A stretch of DNA of 64,000 bases, from the NCBI GenBank assembly GCA_003439945.1, contig QVRM01002037.1:146369-210368 (forward strand), given 5' to 3'. This stretch comes from Dermanyssus gallinae (taxonomy: Eukaryota; Arthropoda; Arachnida; Mesostigmata; Dermanyssidae). The number at the start of each line of letters is the position of its first letter. Position 1 is the stretch's first letter. Of this stretch, positions 32,654-43,372 are shown one piece after another. The position numbers and the translations under genes are program-made. The notes under the pieces were generated by a model. That model was not told where the DNA came from, searched no databases, and saw only the letters and a list, made by a program, of their open reading frames with translations.

Positions 32654-33880
32654 TCAGAGAGGGTCTGTTGGCGCCTCTGGGGTCGTTCTGAACTTGCAGC
32701 GCTGTCTGTTAACGACACGCCGTGCGGTCGATCGTCCCGAGCTAGCCCTTCCATTGATTTTCAGGAGGGGTACACGGATTTTGCATGCTAGGAAGGATGC
32801 TGCTCGCCATGCTAGACTCTTCGAGCAGGCTTCAGCCGCTTCTTGTGACGACGTATAGGAATAACAACCTCTCTGAACCATTAAACGGTGTGGGTGCACT
32901 GTGTTGATAACATCGATGTTCCATTCCTGATGACGATTAAGTAGAACGTCGTTCGCATCTTTGCACTCTTTTTGGAATTCCGGGACCGTGACCACTGACA
33001 TTGAGCAATCAGGTCTCTTAGTCTTCAAGAACGACGCAAATTTCGCTACACTTGCTAAGAATTTATCTTTTTCGAATCCCATGCACTCCTCGTAACCAGC
33101 ATGTAGGATCACATGGATGGGCTGTGTTTGTTCGTTGATAAACTTCTCGGCCTCTAACAGAGTTTGATCTGAGAACACTTTCGAGGACGGTCGAAAACAC
33201 AGCGAGCTTTTCTTTGGCATGTAGGCGAGGACTCGCTTTCTAAGCTGCCGAAGTACTCTGTCCCCGGTAATAAGAACTGTCTCTGGTGTCTTCTGCTGTG
33301 CTTCTTTCACGTGTTCTATTTGGCAGGTTTCAATCGGATTCGTCAGTACTTGTGTGGATGCAGACTTCACTTTGATGAGTTCTTCTTCCAAGTACTTGAC
33401 ACGACTTACGAGATAAGTTATATAGCTCATTATCTCGCTATCGACGTCTTGCTTGTCCAGCAACGCCATCATCCGGTTCGAGTTCATGTTTGTCGCGGGC
33501 ATAGAACACAGTCGGCAGCTCCATGTCGCACCTGCTGCGGCTGAAGGTTCGTTCTCATCCTTGGTTCTGCACCCGGCATGGAAAAGTCTTTTGCATTTAC
33601 GGCACTTTAAGCTTATTCCACCTAGTGGTGCTGTACAGCGATCACATGATTCTTCGCAATCCACATCCATTGTGTTCATACGTTTCGTGTTTACAAACAC
33701 TCGCGATTCGTCGGAGCTATCGTCACTGTGTTGAGAAGCGCGGCGCTTCCGTTGATTTAGGCTGTGAGAGTGCGGACAGGCTTCTGAGACTAGGATAGCC
33801 TGGTTTGGCAGCCTAGCGGAGGGGCGAATGGAAGCGATGTCGGCAGATAAACTAGAAGACTCTCTATCACTTACAGGCAT
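32654..33880 (-). CDS. CR1-like ORF1 protein: PHD finger, coiled coil, SGNH-like domain
   Basis: Intact 408-codon ORF. Residues about 80-130 form a PHD-like finger (CDRCTAPLGGISLKCRKCKR, LFHAGC, WSCRLC). A coiled-coil stretch follows (YLVSRVKYLEEELIKVKSAS). The esterase-like domain starts VLITGDRVLRQL: the nucleophile Ser of GDS is Arg here. The later block is HAGYEECMGFEKDKF where active enzymes have GxND, and there is no DxxH. PHD and esterase domains are known in CR1 ORF1; here the fold is probably kept for binding while catalysis is lost. A basic C-terminal stretch continues in another frame to 32413. Confidence 0.85.
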   Translation of the reverse strand: MPVSDRESSSLSADIASIRPSARLPNQAILVSEACPHSHSLNQRKRRASQHSDDSSDESRVFVNTKRMNTMDVDCEESCDRCTAPLGGISLKCRKCKRLFHAGCRTKDENEPSAAAGATWSCRLCSMPATNMNSNRMMALLDKQDVDSEIMSYITYLVSRVKYLEEELIKVKSASTQVLTNPIETCQIEHVKEAQQKTPETVLITGDRVLRQLRKRVLAYMPKKSSLCFRPSSKVFSDQTLLEAEKFINEQTQPIHVILHAGYEECMGFEKDKFLASVAKFASFLKTKRPDCSMSVVTVPEFQKECKDANDVLLNRHQEWNIDVINTVHPHRLMVQRGCYSYTSSQEAAEACSKSLAWRAASFLACKIRVPLLKINGRASSGRSTARRVVNRQRCKFRTTPEAPTDPL

Positions 33881-34159
33881 CGACAGCGCCGGTATGTTGC
33901 TTTAAGAGCAGGAGTTCGTAGGTTGTCCTTATATACATGTTACGCTGACCGATATAGCATGGCTGATACCGTATTCGTGCAATTTAGTACTTCACTCCGT
34001 AAAACTGTTCACTTTTGCTGTTCCGATATGTTCACTGAGTTACACAGGTCGGTTGAGCACAGTTCACCATCACAGCACTCTCGTTTAACTTCGGATCTAG
34101 ATGGATTTTTACGGAGCGCACAATTTTGCCGCCGAACAGCTTGGCGATCAGCTGATTAT

Positions 34160-34172
34160 AACTACAGAATAT
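34160..34172. repeat. Target-site duplication of the full-length CR1-like element (5' side)
   Basis: Partner of 29433-29445. Confidence 0.85.
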
Positions 34173-34214
34173 ATGCAAAGCCAGTGAATCAAGTCAAGTC
34201 AAATTTTGATAAAA

Positions 34215-34245
34215 ATATATGACCCTTTATTCAAGGGTCATATAT
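34215..34245. repeat. 13-bp hairpin
   Basis: Arms 34215-34227 (atatatgaccctt) and 34233-34245 pair perfectly around a 5-base loop, 43 bp outside the CR1-like target duplication. Confidence 0.9.
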
Positions 34246-34247
34246 GT

Positions 34248-35890
34248 CTAAGTATACATTGTTTTAAACAAAATACTTAAATTCTGAATATAATTAGAAC
34301 ATACGGTTTGTCGACTTCGCAGACTTCGTGGAACTCTCCACGAGAATGTGTTGTTTACCTTCACTGAGCGCGCAACTTCCAGTGATCTAACATTCACACC
34401 ACTTCGCAGTCCATTATTTATGTTTAAACATGTTCTGGTCAGGACCGAGACAACACAATTTTTATACAGCGATAGATCACCTCGTTCATGTAACGTACGT
34501 ATTGGCACAAGAGATACGCTTTCAATATTCTTAATTCCTAGTTGAATAATACTTGTGGAATTGTCGACTGCTGAGTATATTTTTAAATCGTCTGCAAATA
34601 AGAGATAAGTGACACCTTCTGGAATTACTGTTGGGAGATCGAAGGCGTATATTCTAAAGAGCAGGGGCCCAACGCACGATCCTTGCGGCACCCCTGAGGC
34701 GCAGGGGAGGGAGTCACTTTCTACGTTACCGACTTTGACGGTAAAATTTCGCCCAGTAAGGAATGCTGACACCTATTGACAAGTTGTGGAGACAAGGTCA
34801 ATACTTTCTAATTTTTGTAACATAAGTTTGTGATTCGTTTTATCAAATGGCTTTGAAAAATATATGCAATGAAATGTTCTACGAATATTTATGTGTAGAC
34901 TCCAATCGTGGATCATAGATATAAATTGTGTCCCTGTAGAACGGCTCCTGGCAAAGCCATGTTGATTGGTGTCAACCAATTTGTTACGCACTAAAAATGT
35001 TTCAATATAATAACAATAATCAACGATTAACTTCTCCAATAAAATACACGCAATGGACAGTTGAGCCACCGGCCGGTAGTTATCCACTGAATCCTTAACA
35101 CCTTTTTTGAATATAGGCGTTACAATTGACCTTCGAAATAATGAAGGAACTTGCCCATCACAATACGATCTTTGGAAAATGTACAGTAATGGTTCGGCAA
35201 TCAAATCACAAGTGTTTTTATAAAAAAAAAACTGGTGGAAAACTGCACTTGTTTTTGAGTGTTTTGATCATTTTAATTATGTCATCGATTGAGATTAAAA
35301 ACTGCTTTTGAATTGTTTGATTTTGGCGTCTTTCTATACGCACGCGATTTGTCAGTGAAGACGGCTGATCATCCGGAGGTGTATATACAGAGAAAACCAC
35401 TTTCGAGAATGCCGCCGCTTTACTTCGGTTATTGTCAATGAGTACATTATCGACTTTTAGTAAAGGAAGTTCACTCAAGACCCCGGAGTCGCTTATTCGC
35501 GTAGCGTTAAAACGATTTAGCATCCTTAAAAGATAGTTTCTACTCTTCAAGAATTCTCAATCGTGTCGAGGCCTTTCTAAGCTTCACTAAGATGCTTTCA
35601 GTCGCTATTTTATTCATGAGCTCCTCGGCGACAGTTTAGTCCCTTGAGTGTTAAAATACACACTGCACCACCCCTGGAACCTCGGTTCATTCGATGCACC
35701 AAGTACCGGTCAACGAGTGAGACCTCTATGTCACTAATTGCGCTAGTAAGCCAGGTCTCTGAAATAAAAATCACATCGATGCTGTTTAATAAACAATAAT
35801 TCGCAAGGGCATCCATAGCGCCTGAAGTGGCCAACGAGCGGGCATTCAGATAAAAAAACAATTTAGACTAGTTTGACCGCCACCGGCTAC
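34248..35890 (-). pseudogene. CR1-type element (minus): endonuclease start, linker and RT
   Basis: From high to low coordinates: CFFYLNARSLATSGAMDALA and IDVIFISETWL (endonuclease start, 35890-35610), then most of the endonuclease deleted. Next the linker LLRMLNRFNATRISDSG and SKAAAFSKVVFSVYTP (35550-35218), the RT block RRSIVTPIFKKGVKDSVDNY, NQHGFARSRSTGTQFISMI and a motif A remnant YFSKPFDKTNH. Finally SGVPQGSCVGPLLFRIYAFD and LLFADDLKIYSAVDN (34772-34248). FADDLKIY and NARSL are typical of CR1/L2/Rex1-type elements. Confidence 0.85.
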
Positions 35891-36129
35891 TTGTGAATCG
35901 TTTCTTCCATCCGAGGTTGGTTGCACACTATAGCATTTCTAAGCGCTTCAACCGCCAGATTCAGCTGCTCCAAGTGCGGCAGGAATATGATTGAGGTTTG
36001 CAGGCTGTTTGTCTTCTTGGTCTCGATCCTGACAACGTCCATTGTAGTTTTACTTTCTCGCAGTTTGGCTGGCTTGCTGGGGGCCTGGGAACTCCGACGG
36101 GATGCGCTGAGGTGGACATTGAAAGCGCA
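35891..36129 (-). other. Unassigned stretch upstream of a CR1 endonuclease
   Basis: A short minus-strand frame (IFLPHLEQLNLAVEALRNAI, about 35905-36060) may be the C-terminus of the adjacent element's ORF1, but it has no diagnostic motif. Confidence 0.3.
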
Positions 36130-37740
36130 TTTTTATCCGCAGTGGGAAGTGATGCTAACTTTTGGGCGGAGCCACTGGGGCGGCAATTTAGTCCAGATTG
36201 TTTTAAAACAGCAGGTAATCTGGAAAGAGGCCGGGATGTGGAGGTACTGGTGGCAGATGTGGAGGCGGTATGTGGAGTCGGGGGGGGCCAAATGGCGGGG
36301 AGAACCGGTGGTGGAGGAAGGAGTGGAGGACGGTGTTAAAAAGGAGCAATCCCGGATTGGCTGTTGAAGTTGTTTCTGCTGCTGCCGGCAGCAGGGGAGG
36401 GAAATACCCGGGAGGAATGGTTATCTGGCTCACGCCGAGTTGAACTTATTGTTAAGTCCCCCAATATTTGGTTTTACTCCCAGGAAACTGGCGGCTCCAC
36501 GGGCGATAAGCCTGGCCGCCTGACTTGCTCCATGGCGGTTATAATGGACACCATCTGTGTCCATAGACCGGGCACAGCGCTGGATATACAAGAAGTCACG
36601 GCCTAGAGAAGTCACGGATAAAACACGGCGATATCCTTAAATTTAGCCGACATTTTACTGTTAACAACCTCGCAATCCGCGCGGCGGTCTCTACCTGGGG
36701 TGCCTGTTACTACCGGGATAGAACAGACTGTCAGCCTAACGTTGTTGACTTCGCAGAGCGTCACCAGGTCATCCAGCTGATGCCGCCTCCACACCTCAAC
36801 AATATCATCACTGGCTGGGCTCTTTAAGATATCGTTTAGCCCGGCGTGCAGCATGAGAAGCTGGTTCGTCGGCTGTGTGTTATATATGGCAATATGGCAA
36901 CGCACGTTTGCGATCACCTTGCATAACATGGCGCCGCCTTGCCCCGAGATATTGCAGCGTACGTCACCACCCACCATGTCAAGCACGTTCGTCGCTAGCC
37001 GGGAGACGTTGGAGTCACCGGCCAGAAGAACGGACTTGACAGGTGGTGAAGACAGGGACGATTCTCGGGCAGGTTGAGAGCCGACTGCAGTGCCATCGAT
37101 GACTGCCTGCACGAAGATGTCTGTTTGTGTGCAATCGGTGACATTGCGTACCGCAGTTGGGATTCCGTTGTTAGTGGATAATACTGCTGTTTTACTACTG
37201 TCAATCAGCGCGGGAGAAGCTGATGTTGAAGCTACTGCTGCTGCCGCGCTGTCCACCACTACTGCACCAATCAGTGAGCCGATGTTTGGTACGCTTGATG
37301 TTATTGTTGCTGCTGCTGCAGTATCAAGAGGCTCTGTGGTTCTTCGTGCAACAGCCGGTAGGTCGTTCGTCTGGTCGCCTGTTTTTGTTGTTGCTGTTGG
37401 TGCATTTTTTCCTGTTTGAGGCGAGGGGGAGAGGTCGGCGGCTCTTGATTCACTATGAGCTGAGATAATATCCAATTTAGTAAAAATTGCTCTGAATTTT
37501 TCATTATAATCGTTGTTCGTTCTTAAAATCGTTTTCTTCAGGTCCTCAATGGCTGATTTAAAAACACACAAGGTTTTTCCGACGTTAATACAATAGTTAT
37601 TATTACACGAGGCCTGTTCGCCCACCAGCTCAAATGTATTCGTTTCCTTCACTTCTTTTTCAATTCTGCTTTTACAATATATGCACACAAATGCATCATT
37701 GTTCGGTTCTGAGCTCCTGAACAAGCAACAACAGTATATA
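36130..37740 (-). mobile_element. CR1-like element, lineage 2, copy 1 (ORF1 part)
   Basis: It contains a 5' end (37740, near the shared gcagtatat phrase), a nearly complete ORF1 and the ORF1-ORF2 spacer. It is cut at about 36130 before the endonuclease. The same layout and sequence recur at 38040-40280 and 41870-42480 on the same strand. Confidence 0.75.
36430..37724 (-). pseudogene. CR1-like ORF1 with SGNH-esterase domain, catalytic motifs kept
   Basis: ORF of 370 codons, MFRSSEPNNDAFVCIYCKSR, with two CxxC pairs near the start, a Ser/Thr/Ala-rich middle and an esterase domain from about residue 235: SVLLAGDSNVSRLATNVL (block I, GDSN), GQGGAMLCKVI and LMLHAGLNDILKSPA (GxND). After a frameshift at about 36612 the last block follows as RSMDTDGVHYNRHG (DxxH) and ends NKFNSA. 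The full Ser/Gly-Asn/Asp-His set distinguishes it from the ORF1 at 32654-33880. In CR1 ORF1 the esterase role is unproved. Confidence 0.85.
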
Positions 37741-38030
37741 TTAGGTAAGTAAAAAAGTTCGTCGGTTTTTTACCCGATTTTAAAGAACCTTATTTATGCA
37801 GACAACAGTATGATATATTGACCGTTTTGTTCGATAACCTTTGCCCATCGCCTCGGTAGATCCAAGATTCCTTTCTCCCAGAACGTCTTGTCCTTCTCGT
37901 CGAAATACTGAGTGAGGTGATTTGTTATAGTCTCCAAAGATTCAAATGTTGTGCCATCAAGGGAGTTCTGGAGAGACCTGAACAAGTGATAATCAGATGG
38001 TGCGAGGTCGAGGCCTCAGAACCATGACAG
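37741..38030 (-). mobile_element. Mariner-type transposase 3' fragment
   Basis: Minus-strand frame LFRSLQNSLDGTTFESLE, DEKDKTFWEKGI and LPRRWAKVIEQNGQYI is the C-terminus of a mariner transposase. LDLAPSDYHLF just upstream carries the third catalytic Asp region. The plus-strand sequence at 37742 (ttaggtaagtaaaaaagttc) next to a TA looks like its terminal inverted repeat. The 5' part is missing; it was inserted at the end of the CR1-like copy ending at 37740. Confidence 0.8.
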
Positions 38031-38039
38031 TATCTTCGT

Positions 38040-40280
38040 CTATTTGTTGGTGTAGGTCGTTAGGAATTCAAGCGTTAACAAAGTTAGACTCCACGGTTTG
38101 TGAATCAAAAAGAGTAATATTCTTCCAGTGTGTTTTTAGAAGGTCAAAATTCCCAGAACCTAAAATTGGATTAGTTGTATCACAAATGAAGTCAAATGAG
38201 TCACATATAGTTTGTCTGCGTGTCTTGCGATCAACAAGGGTGTCAGCGTTTGTCACATAATAACAGGCAACTCTATGGAACTAAATTTAGAATAAACGTC
38301 TAAAGCGATTGCTTCAATGCCACTCTCCAGTTGTAATTAACAAATGTCCATCGTGTTTTTAATTAATATACAACCCCCCTCCCCCCTTCCCCGGGAGTCA
38401 CGGTCACACCCGAACACTGAGTACCTATTATCACACGACAGTATACTGCTAGTAACACTACCTACATCTAACCAAGTTTCGGTTACAAACACTATATTAA
38501 AATTATTCAAGGCAGTATATAAACTCAGCAATCGTATACAATCATTCTTACTTATCGAGCGTGCATTAAAATATAAATATTTTACCGCGTTGCCATCCGC
38601 GGGGGAAAGCGATGCCGATTGTTGGGCGGAGATACTGGGGCGGCAGTTTAGTCTAGATTGTGTTACACAGCGGGTAGTTTAGGATGAGGGTGGGAAGTGG
38701 AGGTACCAGTGGTAGAGATGGAAACGGGATATTGAGTCGAGGGAGCCAGATGGTCGGGAGAACCGGCGGTGGAGGAAGGGGTGGAGGACAAAGTTGAAAA
38801 GAAGCGATTCTAGATTGGTTGTTGAAGTTGTTTTGTCGGCAAGAGGTAAAGACAATGCCTAGGAGGAATGGTTATCTGGCTGACGTCGAGCTGCCCTGAA
38901 GTTATTGGTAAATCCTCCAATAATTGGCTTCACGGGCGATAGGCCTAACCGCCGGTATTGCGGCACGGCGGTGGAAATTGACGTCATCGGTGTTCATAGA
39001 CCGGGCGCACAGCGCTGAATATATAAGAAGAAGATGTAACGATAGAACACGGCAGAGTTCTTAAATTTCGCCGACATTTTACCATTAGCAACCTCACAAT
39101 CCGCGCGGCGGTCCTACCTGGACCGCCTGTTACTGCCGGAATAGAACCGACGGTTAGCGTGATGTTGTTGGCTTCGCAGAGCATCCCCGAGTCATCCAGC
39201 TGATGCTCTATCCGCTTCCACGCCTCAACAATATCAACACTGACGGGGCTTTTCAAGATATCGTTTAGCCATTCCATGGCATGCGGCACGACGAGCTGGT
39301 CCGTCGGCAGCGTGCTATATATGGCAATATGGGAACGCACGTTCCCAAGCAATCACCTTGCATAACGTGGCGCCGCCTTGCTCCGAGATCTGACAACGCA
39401 CGACCATCACCCACCATGCCAAGCAAGTACGTTCGTCGCTAGCCGGGAGCTGTTGCTGGAGTTCGTTCGTTCGCCGGTCAGGAGAACGGACTCGACAGTA
39501 GTTGAGGAAGGAACAACTCTTGGATAGACTGAAAGTCAACTCCAGTGCCATCTATGTTTGGGTGTCTGCATGAAGAAGTCAGTTTGTGTGCAAGCGGTGG
39601 CACTGCGTACAGCTATTGGCATTTTGGTGTTTGCGGATGATATCGTTGTTGTTGTTGTTGTTGTTGTTGCAGACGGCCACCTGTTGGTTTGGGTGCCTTA
39701 TGTTGAAGCTATTGTTGCTGCTGCTGCTGCCGCGATGTCCGCCACCACCACCACCTGTAGCAACGAGCGAACAGGTGTTTGCTGCGCTTGATGTTAGTGT
39801 TGTTGTTGTTGTTGTTGCTGCTGCTGCTGCAGTATCAAGAGCCTCTGTAGTAGTCTTTCGCGCAACAGCCGGCATGTCGTTGGTCAGGTGGGCTGTTGGT
39901 GTTGTTGCTGTTCCAGTGGCAACACCTGCCATCGAATTTGGTACCATTTCGGTTTGAGCGGAGTGAGAGAGGCCGACGGCGTTCGATTCACCATGGTTGG
40001 CTGAGATAACATCCAATTTGGTAAGAACAGCTCTAAACTTTTTGTCATATTTATTGTCTGTTTGTAAAATCACTCTTTTTGGGTCATCAATGGCAGATTT
40101 AAAAACGCACAACGTTTTTCCGACGCTGATACAGTAGTTAGTATAACAAGCGGCCTGTATTAACCCACGAGCTCAAATATATTTGTTTCCTTCACCTCTT
40201 TTTCAATTCTGCTTTCACAATGAATACACACAACTTCATTACGGTTTGAATCTGAGGTCCTGAACAAGCCCCCGCAGTAT
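38040..40280 (-). pseudogene. CR1-like element, lineage 2, copy 2: ORF1 and endonuclease start
   Basis: Decayed ORF1: MCVFKSAIDDPKRVILQTDN, a Thr/Asn/Gly-rich middle swollen by GTT/CAG-type triplet repeats (39650-39830), then LPTDQLVVPHAMEWLNDILK and VGSIPAVTGGPGR. The endonuclease start follows at 38580-38340 (NNFNIVFVTETWLDVG, DNRYSVFGCDRDSRG), then NPILGSGNFDLLKTHWKNIT where GDFN became GNFD. It is truncated at the mariner fragment. Confidence 0.75.
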
Positions 40281-40841
40281 ATGCATGCGATAGCTCGTGT
40301 CACAAGGCAAGCCGGCTGGATAGAGGGCGTAGAAAACTATGGCCGCCGTCTTATTAAGCGGGGCCCAGCCGGTGTGTCAAAGTTGAGACTCATCTCCAAA
40401 GGGGTGACGAGGTGTCTCAGGCAAAACAGCCAATCTTGTTTGGTACATTATTGTCAATTTTATTTGGTATGTCACAAAATCACAATTTCGCAATTGTTTG
40501 CACAGTTATAAACAGTAAAACACAAACAGCTAAAAACGCGTAGACTTCATCCGAACGTGACGACTCCAGGCGATCGCGAGCAGACAACGAATATTATCAA
40601 CATATAGGTCTCACACTTCTATGAAGTTAATTAAAAGTGTTTAGATTTATAAACTTTTATTGTGGTGATTGAAACACATTTTATTTAACTCAGAACGGGG
40701 TGTAAACAATTGTCCCCTAGTGAACGTGACGACCAACTACATCAGCCCTAGATACAGGTCTGGTGTTTACCACCTTTTTTGTGAGGTTCAGGAAAGATGC
40801 TTTATGCACACCCTACCGTCACGTGGACCACCTGGGCAAGG
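40281..40841. other. Non-coding stretch
   Basis: Nearest the CR1-like copy it may hold that element's 5' UTR; further on (40620-40840) I see nothing recognisable. Confidence 0.35.
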
Positions 40842-41349
40842 TCACAAGCACCGCCGTGGCGTTACCACGTTGCATATCCAATGACAGTCTTTAATGGGAA
40901 AAATCACCAGCTCGTAGGTCCCCCGTGGCCATTCTTTGCCTGAGCCTCCTAAGATCTTAATGGCAGAAGGTCGAAAATCCATAGAGTCTCCAATGGATGC
41001 ATACTTCCGACACTTACTTCTTTCCGCCTGCGAAACAGCATAACCAGCCTGGGTAGTGCCGTGACTGACAATTGCAGGTGCTAAAGAGTCAGTCACGGTA
41101 GCGTCTCGAAGACGAGTGTCTTCCCACTCTCAAAGGCCGCTAGGCTCATCCCGTCATGTTGACAGGAGTCTGTATAAAAAAAAAACCTGCTGGTTCGAGA
41201 GCACAACGGTAGTCAGAAGATTTCAGAGCATGGGCTAGGGTATCATTTAAAGCAGCGTCTCTCGTACTACGGCTTAAATTGCATAGATTGCAGGATAAGC
41301 CATGGTGACCAAGGGGTGAGTGAGACCTTTTTGCCACAGGTGTACTCAT
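40842..41349 (-). pseudogene. RLE-type endonuclease fragment (minus strand)
   Basis: Reading down from 41349: SPLGHHGLSCNLCNLSRSTR and AALNDTLAHALKSSDYRCAL match the zinc knuckle and the region before the catalytic core in RLE element B. Then, after a frameshift, TDSLAPAIVSHGTTQAGYAV, KCRKYASIGDSMDFRPSAIK. The catalytic strand is damaged (PD lost, VFETLP for VWDATV). It has no AAT tail here because the 3' end is missing. Confidence 0.75.
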
Positions 41350-41446
41350 GCTCCTCGACTAAAGAGACCTCACGGCAAAATCCAACGCAGATTCTGACGA
41401 CAAAGTTGTCTATGAAGGTTCCAACGGAACCACTTGCTTTAGCATT

Positions 41447-41527
41447 GAGCCATGCTCATTTTTCATGTGTAGTGAGCAATGCTCATTTGTCATGTTTTGT
41501 GAGCAATGCTTATTTGTCATATGTATC
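41447..41527 (+). repeat. 27-bp tandem repeat, three copies
   Basis: Units 41447-41473, 41474-41500 and 41501-41527 follow gag(c/a)atgct(c/t)attt(t/g)tcat with a variable end. Confidence 0.95.
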
Positions 41528-41869
41528 ACCCAGTCCTGAAATAGGCGCGGCGACGCCCACTTAGTGCCTTAGTTGTCAACGGTGTAGAAAGCGCGTCCCC
41601 AGTGTTGGTGAGATGAACACTGGTGTTGTACTGAGCGTGGGTTGGACAGTTGTCGCTGTCAGGAGATTTCTGGAGTGGCAAAGCTGAACAGGCACGGCTT
41701 TCTCCTTCTCACTGCTTGACTCTCGTCGCACTAAGAGCGGTGACAGCCTGACCAGGTCAGGGTGTCAGAGCAGGCGTTCTGACAGCCGGACCTTAGAGTA
41801 ACCGGTGCAGAGCTGCTCGCGACCTGCTTGAGAAGAGGAGGGAGGTCTGGGAGAGGGGCATAGCATTAT
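41528..41869. other. Non-coding stretch
   Basis: Nothing recognisable. Confidence 0.4.
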
Positions 41870-42480
41870 GCCTCATTTCAGAAGCGAACAAGCAAGAAGA
41901 GCGCTAAAGACACACCAGAATACTGAATACCTATCATCACACCACAGTCTTCTGTCGGTAACATGTTTACAACCCACACCTAACCAGGTTATAAGTACTA
42001 TATTAACATCATGTAAGGCGGTGTATGAACTAAGCAATTGTGTACGATAATTTATATCTATGGAACGTGCATTAAAATATAAACATTTTAACGCGTTTTT
42101 ATGCGCCGGGATGGGGAGGGTGCGGGAAGGGAGGTAATGCCAACTGTTGGGCAAAGACACTGAGGCGGAAATTTAGTCTAGATTACACTTATACTTAAAA
42201 CACTGGGTAATCTTGTATAAGAGTGAGATGTGGAGGTACTGTTGACAGAAGTGGAGGCGGGGTGTAGAGTCGGGGAGCTAACTGGCGGGTAGAACCGGTG
42301 GTGGAGGACGGAGTTGAAAAGCCGCGTTTTCGGGTTGAAGTTGAAGTTTTTCTGCTGCTGCCGGCAACGGGGGTGGAAAATACCCGGGAGAAATGGTCAT
42401 TTGTCTGATGTCGATTTGCACTGATTTTATTGCTAAGTCCTCCAATATTAGGTTTCACTCCAAGAAAACGGATAGCTTCA
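41870..42480 (-). pseudogene. CR1-like element, lineage 2, copy 3: ORF1 end and endonuclease start
   Basis: GVKPNIGGLSNKISANRHQT-like end of ORF1 (GVKPNIGGL also ends copy 1), a spacer encoding FSTPSSTTGSTRQLAPRLY, then ORF2 start ALKCLYFNARSIDINYRTQL and LHDVNIVLITWLGVG. Truncated at 41870. Confidence 0.75.
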
Positions 42481-43372
42481 CGGGCGACAGGCCTGGCCTA
42501 AAAAAAGTTTTTCTTGATTAGGTTTCCTGATGTATGCCCGCATTTGAAAGGTAACGAATTCACGGGCCCTGGTATTTAAGAGGCAACGTATACGGTCAGC
42601 TCAGCAGCAGCATTGTTTTTGACCGAGAGGATATCCTGGAATAGGCCAAGCGCCGCCTCTTGTGGGAAACTCTACGCGGCAAAAGGTCATGTATATAACC
42701 TTCGAGACATTTGTCTGCTAAGGAGCGAGGCCTTGGCGTCGTAAGTATCATATAAGTGAGCTTATCTGCGCGCCCACATTACTGCGTTGATACACTACAC
42801 AATATATAAAACGTAACTAACGTTTACGTCAACTATTTGCATAAAGAGACCAGTAAAGTTCTATGCTCGTATTAGATGTTGTAACTAATAAAGTCGGGCA
42901 CACGTCTTCTATATAGCATGTTTTTGTTTATTTTGATGCTCAGAATTCAGATAGATAACGTTGTGACGCATTTAGTCACAGTGTGCTGCGAGCGAATCTT
43001 GCGTTCTTCTCTGAGTCTCTTGCCTCTTCGGCGGCGTCTCTTCTTCTGGTTCGTCTTGCACATTTATTTCTGGCGGTTCTTACCAATGCGGCTTTCTGCG
43101 TGACTTGGCGACAGCCAGGCGCTATCTAACACCTCGTAAGGTTCCGTTGCACTATTGGGACTCCTGCCCATGCGGATCGTTCTGCTTCTGCGGGGTCTTT
43201 CCAATGCGACATCAGGAGGAATCCGTCCATGGTTCGGTTCGTTTATTCTTCCTGCGATTCATTCTCTTCTCTCTAGTCTGAATCCATCCATATGGGTCCC
43301 CTGCGGGTTTTTCCTATTCTGCGGCTCTTGCCTCTCTTTGCGTGCGGCTTGTGCGGTTTCCGAGGTTCCTGT
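42481..43372. other. Non-coding; 3' flank of the ORF at 43373
   Basis: On the minus strand this is downstream of the orphan ORF. It has several short basic, stop-limited frames (for example KTNQKKRRRRRGKRLRE near 43000-43060) and AATAAA-type signals near 42930 and 43063. A spliced continuation cannot be excluded: AAG|GTAGAC near 43375 could be a weak donor. Confidence 0.35.

Larger units (their letters stand above)
29446..34159 (-). mobile_element. Near-complete CR1-like non-LTR retrotransposon with 13-bp TSD
   Basis: This 4,714-bp element on the minus strand has a 5' UTR of about 280 bp, ORF1 (33880-32654), ORF2 (32470-29828) and a 3' UTR ending in AATAAATTGAAATAATAAT. It is the most intact element of the window. 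ORF1 is open and ORF2 has a single in-frame TGA, so it inserted more recently than its neighbours. It interrupts older sequence between a plus-strand endonuclease trace and a minus-strand CR1 RT. Confidence 0.9.

Noticed and set aside
34215..34245. Hairpin as a 5' foldback of the full-length CR1-like element
   Set aside because: The target duplication places the element's 5' end at 34159, more than 50 bp away.
39586..39957. Leu/Val-rich plus-strand ORF resembling a membrane protein
   Set aside because: It is antisense of the Thr/Asn/Ala-rich part of a CR1-like ORF1 swollen by triplet repeats.
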